From contig VSDK01017381.1 of the NCBI GenBank assembly GCA_009767595.1, positions 224,331-288,330 on the forward strand: a stretch of DNA of 64,000 nt, given 5' to 3'. Shown piece after piece: positions 58,893 to 64,000 of the stretch. Under the pieces are notes generated by a model. It was not told the DNA's origin. It did no database searches and saw only the letters and a list, made by a program, of their open reading frames with translations. Source of the stretch: Symbiodinium kawagutii (taxonomy: Eukaryota > Sar > Dinophyceae > Suessiales > Symbiodiniaceae). Position 1 is the first letter of the stretch. Each line of letters starts with the position of its first letter. The position numbers and the translations under genes were made by a program.

Positions 58893-59192
58893 TCAGGTGT
58901 TCTGGGCCATTTCTTCCAGTAGTTCAGCCTTCCACCTGGGCTTGCCACGAACATGCTCGGTCAGGGGATCACGCCTGTTCGAAGCTTTGAAACACATGGG
59001 GAGATCCGGTGAGATCGCGAACGCAGCAAAACTCAGAACAGGCCAGTGGAAAATCATTGTCATCTGACCGCGGCCGCAAGCTTCTTTGGTGGCTTCGTGC
59101 CATAATTTCAAGAAAAGTGCACGGAAACCGGCGCCCACGGTCACAAAGTCCGTGATACAAACCACCTCCACCAAATAAGCACATGAAAACAC
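58893..59192 (-). CDS. Possible exon or small ORF on the minus strand
   Basis: A 99-codon frame with a fairly protein-like composition: a hydrophobic start, MFSCAYLVEVVCITDFVTVG, a second hydrophobic part, MTMIFHWPVLSFAAFAI, and a charged end, GKPRWKAELLEEMAQNT. I do not recognise it. It is opposite in strand to all other host genes here, and no splice context was resolved. It may be chance. Confidence 0.2.
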   Translation of the reverse strand: MFSCAYLVEVVCITDFVTVGAGFRALFLKLWHEATKEACGRGQMTMIFHWPVLSFAAFAISPDLPMCFKASNRRDPLTEHVRGKPRWKAELLEEMAQNT

Positions 59193-61100
59193 TGCAGTAG
59201 GCGAAAAACTTTGACCTGTCCATTCACATGTTCCTGTCTATCAATTGTGGCTTCCCGAAGCGACCAACATGAAAATTAGAGTCTATGGCCATCACCATCC
59301 TTCTCAACAACTGTTATGAAGCACGATTTCTCTCGGGACACCAGTGACTCAATCAGCATTTTGGAGTCTCACCTATTTGGCGCTTGGTTCATCCCCCCAA
59401 AATTGTTGTGGCAGCTTGGGGGTACCTGGGGCCCTCTTCAAGCTAGACTGATGTAATCGCCGGATATAGCCGGCGAGGTATCCGCAGCTACTTGGGCAGA
59501 GCCCATCCAGAGATCGGGAACAGAAACTTGCCACGTTGTCACCCCGCCATGGCGTTGCCCGCGGCTTACTTTTTAACCGGCTTTGCGTTGGCCGCGGCAG
59601 AGGCACGCCGCGGCAGAGGGGTGAGGTGCGCTGGTGGTTTCATCAGATTTGCCCCGGACGCATCCCCCAGCCTTGCATTTGCAACAACAAGGTGCCAGTC
59701 ATTGCACAAATCAATGGAACAGATTTGGTATGTTCTGCACCTACCAATTGTGCGGTCACGATTGGCAAGCTATCTCCTGTTGACGAGTTGCATCCAAACA
59801 CAAAACATTTTCTTTTTTGCAGATTGTTTGGCTGGCTGTTGGTTGGGAGGGAGCGCTGAGCTGAGCCAGGAGTATCTGAATATCCCTTTTAAGGGGGAGC
59901 TATTTGGACCAGGAGGGTTCTGACCAAATGGTGGATGAAGTATCATTCCGGTGGTTACTGTGTAGCCTATTTCCCATTTTTCCCCATTCCTTCTTGATAG
60001 ACATGATCAGTTTCCGTTGGGATTCGGTGACTTTGCGGCATCCCAACAACCAACCAGTCACCGGAAGCATCCCCATATCTACTGGCAATTTTGTCCCATT
60101 GTTGACCATCCATTTTACCATATTTTACCAGGATGTGAGATCCAAAAAAGTTTGCCATCCTCACACTTGAGCAGGGAAAGACCCAGTCACAATAAAACTG
60201 GTGGACGGTGGCTCAAATTCATGAGATTCACGGGAGATGATAAATCCTGTCATTGAAGCCCTGGGCCCTGGGCTTATAATTCAGAAAGCTTTCAAGGGGA
60301 TACAGCTATAGACCATCTCCCATTGAGACTTGCTGAGGTCTTCTCCCCCGCCACTTGGATTTATTGCTACGACACATCTCACCAGCGCAACGAGATCCCT
60401 GAGGGTGATGTGTGCAGCACAGGCCCACCTTTGCAGCCTCAACATGTGCAACGTCAACCATCTCACATCATCAATCCTAGTATCCATATTGATAGTTCAT
60501 GATGGCTCTATAGATGCTATCTATATGCATCAAATATTTGACTTTGTGGCGAACATATGTCAAGCCATGGATGATCAAAATTCCTGGATGATGATGCATT
60601 CGGCCATCAGCCATGTCCTATAGCTATATCTATCGTCCCATGGGTATCCGACTCTCTCGTAAGGGAGAACCCTTGGGACCGGCATCAGGCACCGGTGCGC
60701 TTGGCGATTTATGGCGCATGCCTGGACTCCGTGAACACGGAGAAGCCGCGCTGTCGTGGAAGTCGTGGGTATCGGGGGAGTATTTTGGACCATGGAGATG
60801 CCATGATATGGTGATGATTAGACTAGACTCCTGGTTTTAGAAGTGATAGTTATTGATTTGATTCTTATTGAAGTGATAGAGTATTGATTATTGATTTTGA
60901 TTGGTTTTAGAAGTGATAGATCATGATCCCTGGTTTTTGATGATCAGATAGTTATTGATTGGCTATGACGAACCATGGTTATCTATGATAGTTAATGGTC
61001 AATGGCTGAAGAATTTCATTTGATTGTTGGTTAACCTGTGGTTGAGCCATTGACGATAAGTGATTCATCAATGTTCATCATGGGACAAAGGATCTTTATA
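59193..61100. other. Intergenic, weak exon-like traces only
   Basis: Around 59620-59730 one + frame reads EVRWWFHQICPGRIPQPCIC, which looks coding but has no recognised family. The rest is host-type repeat-rich DNA. Confidence 0.3.
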
Positions 61101-61205
61101 TGGGTGTTTCTCAAAATAGGGGTACCCCCAAATCATCTAGTTATTAATCATTTATAGTAATAAACCAACCATTTTTTGGGGCTCCCTATTTTGAGAAACC
61201 ACCAT
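61101..61205. mobile_element. Small inverted-repeat element, good copy
   Basis: TGGGTGTTTCTCAAAATAGG left, CCCTATTTTGAGAAACCACC right, with TTATTAATCATTTATAGTAA and AAACCAACCATTTTTTGGGG inside. About 105 bp, close to the family consensus. Confidence 0.75.
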
Positions 61206-62016
61206 ATATTCATCGATCAATCGAACCACCAGAGCTCAACCCCCTCTGCAGGAGTACAACCTGCAAGGCAGAACTTCGAGCGGCGCACCGCTGTACAAAG
61301 CCTTCGATTCCAAATTGTGCCTTGGTTCCAGGCAGGCGCTCCGCAACGGCCACCCCCAAGCTTCGGGCATGTGGCTATGGGTCAATATTAACCAACCAAT
61401 AATGGTTGTAATAACCAACAATTATATAGGGAAAACAATGGATACTGATGGGGGAACCAGGAGTACAGGGTTTTGACTCACAGCCATGTGAAGAGATTTC
61501 CTACCAGCAAACGGGCTTATGAGAAGTTTTTTCATTTTCTTGTGGGATTATATGATTAATATTCGCAGAAATGGTGAGTTGGAAAACAACCTGGATCTAG
61601 TTAGTCAAGAAATCTCCGAGTGAGGTGAAATAGAAAGGTACGGATCATGTATGGACCAGAAACTCGGTAGTGGGCAGCGCTTGGACAAAAGCTTTGACCT
61701 CGAACCAAGCCTGCTTGGATTCCAAATCCCAAGATGGGGCCGCCTCCAAAGCATTTGTTTGCCAACTTTCTGTATCTTTTTGCGGTGGCTGCCTTGATAT
61801 CGTTGATGCTGAAGGTGGGAGGTCCTCCGGGCTGCTCCTGCTGACGACTGGTTGTGCCAGTGGCGCTCCACACCCGAAAGACAACAACGCTCCATCATTG
61901 AGGGTTACCCAACCCTGGAAATCCATCCGGGATAAGCCTCAGAATTTGTAGCTGACAAGTCCACAAGATGTCCGAGATCAGCTGCGGACTTGGAATCCCT
62001 TGGAATTGACTTGAGT

Positions 62017-62127
62017 ATATGGTGGTTTCCCAAGTCATAGGGGTACCCCAAATCATCCAGTTATTAACCATTTATAGTAATAAACCAACCATTTTTTGGG
62101 GTCCTCTATTTTGAGAAACCACCATAT
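62017..62127. mobile_element. Small inverted-repeat element with perfect outer termini
   Basis: Begins ATATGGTGGTTT and ends AAACCACCATAT, exact reverse complements. The inside matches the copy at 61.1 kb almost base for base. It best defines the family ends. Confidence 0.75.
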
Positions 62128-62618
62128 GAAACAAATCCTAAAATCCTAGAATCCTTGTGAAATCCCTGGGGCACCACCTGGAATTCATCGGTGGCCAAGG
62201 CACATCTATTTCGATCCCAGTTGTGATGGCTCCACCAGCGATGCCAGGCGAGAGAACGGGGGCCCCCCAGGGCTACCAGCTTTTTAGGATCCTAAGGTCA
62301 TGCGTATAGAAAAAACAGAGGAAAATCTAGGAAACCTGAAACTACAGCACTACTTTCAGTTCTACTTTGCATGCTTGTGCACTCTTTGTACTTGTTCGAT
62401 TTGTGACCTTGGTATGTACTTGTTGCTCCTTCGACCATCCATCAGTACTAACCACCAACAAACTATCCGCTAGCTTTCTCATTAAGCAGCCATAGTCCAT
62501 TCACCATGGATAAACCGTATTTAATTATCGATCCCTTATCCCATACTATTCATCAATACCCGTTCAACCGAAGAGAGAACACCAAAGGGATACATCGATC
62601 AAAGCCATACTACTGCAA
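62128..62618. other. Spacer, nothing recognised
   Basis: Ordinary host-like DNA between the last small inverted-repeat element and the Cys-rich relic. No gene or repeat array seen. Confidence 0.3.
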
Positions 62619-63520
62619 TTGGCTCACAGCCAAAAATACATGGAAAAAGTGAAGCCTGTCAGTCTTTACAACAGTCGAATCAAACAATTCTATCTCAATG
62701 ATCGAGAGATCTCTTCACACAAAATTCCATGTGCTGAAATTCAGCGACAAATTTTTACTGTCAAGAAACACAGCGTTGATGCTTGCATTTTTTTTGAGAT
62801 AGGCACCCCCTTAGGACTTGTTACGTCATGGTCAACTGTGGACAAGCCTTCCGTCAGTGCACGAAATGCGATTTGGTAGTTGAAGAACCCGTGCATCATG
62901 ACCATTGAAAAAACGTGCACTGGCAGCCTGGACCCAGAAAAAAAGCGCAAGAAGGGTCAAAGCACGGCTTTTGCAAATGCCAACCAGAGCTGCTTCCGAC
63001 TGCCAAGGACTTCGAAGGCCAGCCATTTGTTGTTTTTTGTGATTGCAGTTCTTGTTGCTTCATGAGATATTGCAAGGGGCTGACAGACGCAACCGGAACG
63101 GCGTTACTTCTTCAAGCCCGCGACAAGGGCGACAACAAAACAGTCATGCTCGAAGAGTGTAGAATCTCGAGGCGCAGGAACGCAAGAAGCAGAAAAAGCC
63201 AGTGCTGCGTGCAGAGAGCGCCCGCCTGGCAAGAGAAATGCATCAGGCCAAAGCTCTTCTGGACCACGCAAGTCTGGAAAATCATTTGTTGGAGACAACC
63301 AGCATCGCCATGGATCAAAGCGTCTCAGGAATCGCTTGAAGCCAACTGCTGGGTTTACACTTTGCCGGAGAAAAGCATCCGAGGCGTTCGTGCCTTGCAG
63401 CCACGTTTGCGTCAGCAGTCCGTGTTGGCGACCAAAAAAAAGTAAAACAAAATGCCGGAGTGTCCAATTTGTGGGGCTCTGGTCGGGTTTTTGCGCCCAG
63501 TGTTCTCATGCTGACATAGA
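62619..63520 (+). pseudogene. Degenerate Cys-rich coding relic
   Basis: Protein-like stretches follow one another in different + frames without clear introns. They include a zinc-like VNCGQAFRQCTKCDLVVEE (about 62830-62890), FCKCQPELLPTAKDFEGQPF and CDCSSCCFMRYCKGLTD (about 62970-63090), a Lys/Glu/Ala helical piece (about 63160-63330, in another frame), and ECPICGALVGF (about 63455). Frame changes suggest an inactivated gene or retrocopy; sequencing errors or short introns are alternatives. The parent family is not recognised. Confidence 0.3.
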
Positions 63521-64000
63521 GTTGAAGGCATAAGCGAACCGTGTCGTGGCTGAAGGCTGCTGTAACCCGGCCTCATCTACCTTGTAGAAAGGTGCACCTT
63601 TCACATTTTTTTTGAGAGGTGCACCGCTTAGGTCTTTGTTTCAGTTTGTTTACCAACTTCGGTTGGCAGGGTTCATTCAAAAGACAAATGGCTTTATTCA
63701 AGACTCGCAGCACTGGATGCTTAGGCGACACATGGGGATCACGGATCCGAACGTTGGATGAGTTCATCTGGCACCACACTGGGATAATGGGGGGACCCAT
63801 CAACCGAAAACCGGGGTTGATTTGCCAGGAATCACTTCTTCCATTCCCCCAAGTTCGAATTCGGTTATGGCCTAACATCATCACCACCCGAACTGGTCGT
63901 CTTAGCATCGCTTGGCCTTGGCGGTGAAAAATCCAGCAGCAAGATGACTTCCCAATTTTTTGAGCGCCAACAGGTCACCTGCCTGGGTGCTCCATTCATG
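63521..64000. other. Right edge, no supported gene
   Basis: Holds an inverted pair of AGGTGCACC words near 63590-63627 and otherwise nothing I can identify. Confidence 0.3.

Noticed and set aside
61601-61951. Overlapping 90-97-codon frames on both strands
   Set aside because: Both strands look equally protein-like and neither has splice context or a known family, so no call is made.

Overview
The window looks like nuclear DNA of a dinoflagellate, with a compact virus-like segment at its left edge. The dinoflagellate call rests on two tandem genes for ribosomal protein uL13 (RPL13A). I could rebuild both exon by exon: 12 exons each, frame kept across every junction, AG acceptors (nearly all AG|G) and a mix of GT, GC and GA donors. 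That donor mix is a known dinoflagellate trait. All recognised genes right of 9.9 kb lie on the + strand, introns are long and full of simple repeats, and a TTTAGGG-type telomere motif occurs internally.

Layout. (1) 1-3810 is AT-rich, dense and intronless: a truncated packaging-ATPase-like gene, a C5 cytosine methyltransferase, an rve-type (Polinton/Mavirus-like) integrase and several small unknown genes. Most gene 3' ends here carry a perfect AT-rich hairpin, and two genes share a 20-nt upstream motif. This resembles an integrated Polinton-like virus or virophage, cut by the window start. (2) 3811-9898 is a gene-poor flank with a G-rich junction, a small inverted-repeat element and a large CATA-type compound microsatellite. 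(3) 9899-18094 is RPL13A copy 1. (4) 19077-57133 is RPL13A copy 2, 982 bp downstream on the same strand. Its intron 3 is 29.1 kb instead of 1.1 kb because it holds a multi-gene block. (5) That block, about 21.3-49.5 kb, carries three multi-exon genes: A (transposase-like, 21.5-28.7 kb), B (C5 DNA methyltransferase with a PIP-box-like motif, 29.4-34.1 kb) and C (large unknown protein, 36.2-48.6 kb). Between B and C lie a palindromic minisatellite and, inside an intron of C, a telomere-like array. Weak inverted repeats near both edges suggest one large mobile element. (6) 52.6-57.1 kb holds the 3' exons of copy 2, a 210-bp satellite and an assembly gap. (7) 57.1-64 kb is a flank with three more copies of the small inverted-repeat element and one degenerate Cys-rich coding relic.

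The main story is a ribosomal protein gene pair, one copy of which appears to host a methyltransferase-encoding giant element in an intron, next to a separate virus-derived segment with its own unrelated methyltransferase. Intron boundaries in genes A and C are only partly resolved. Family names come from motifs and memory, not from searches.
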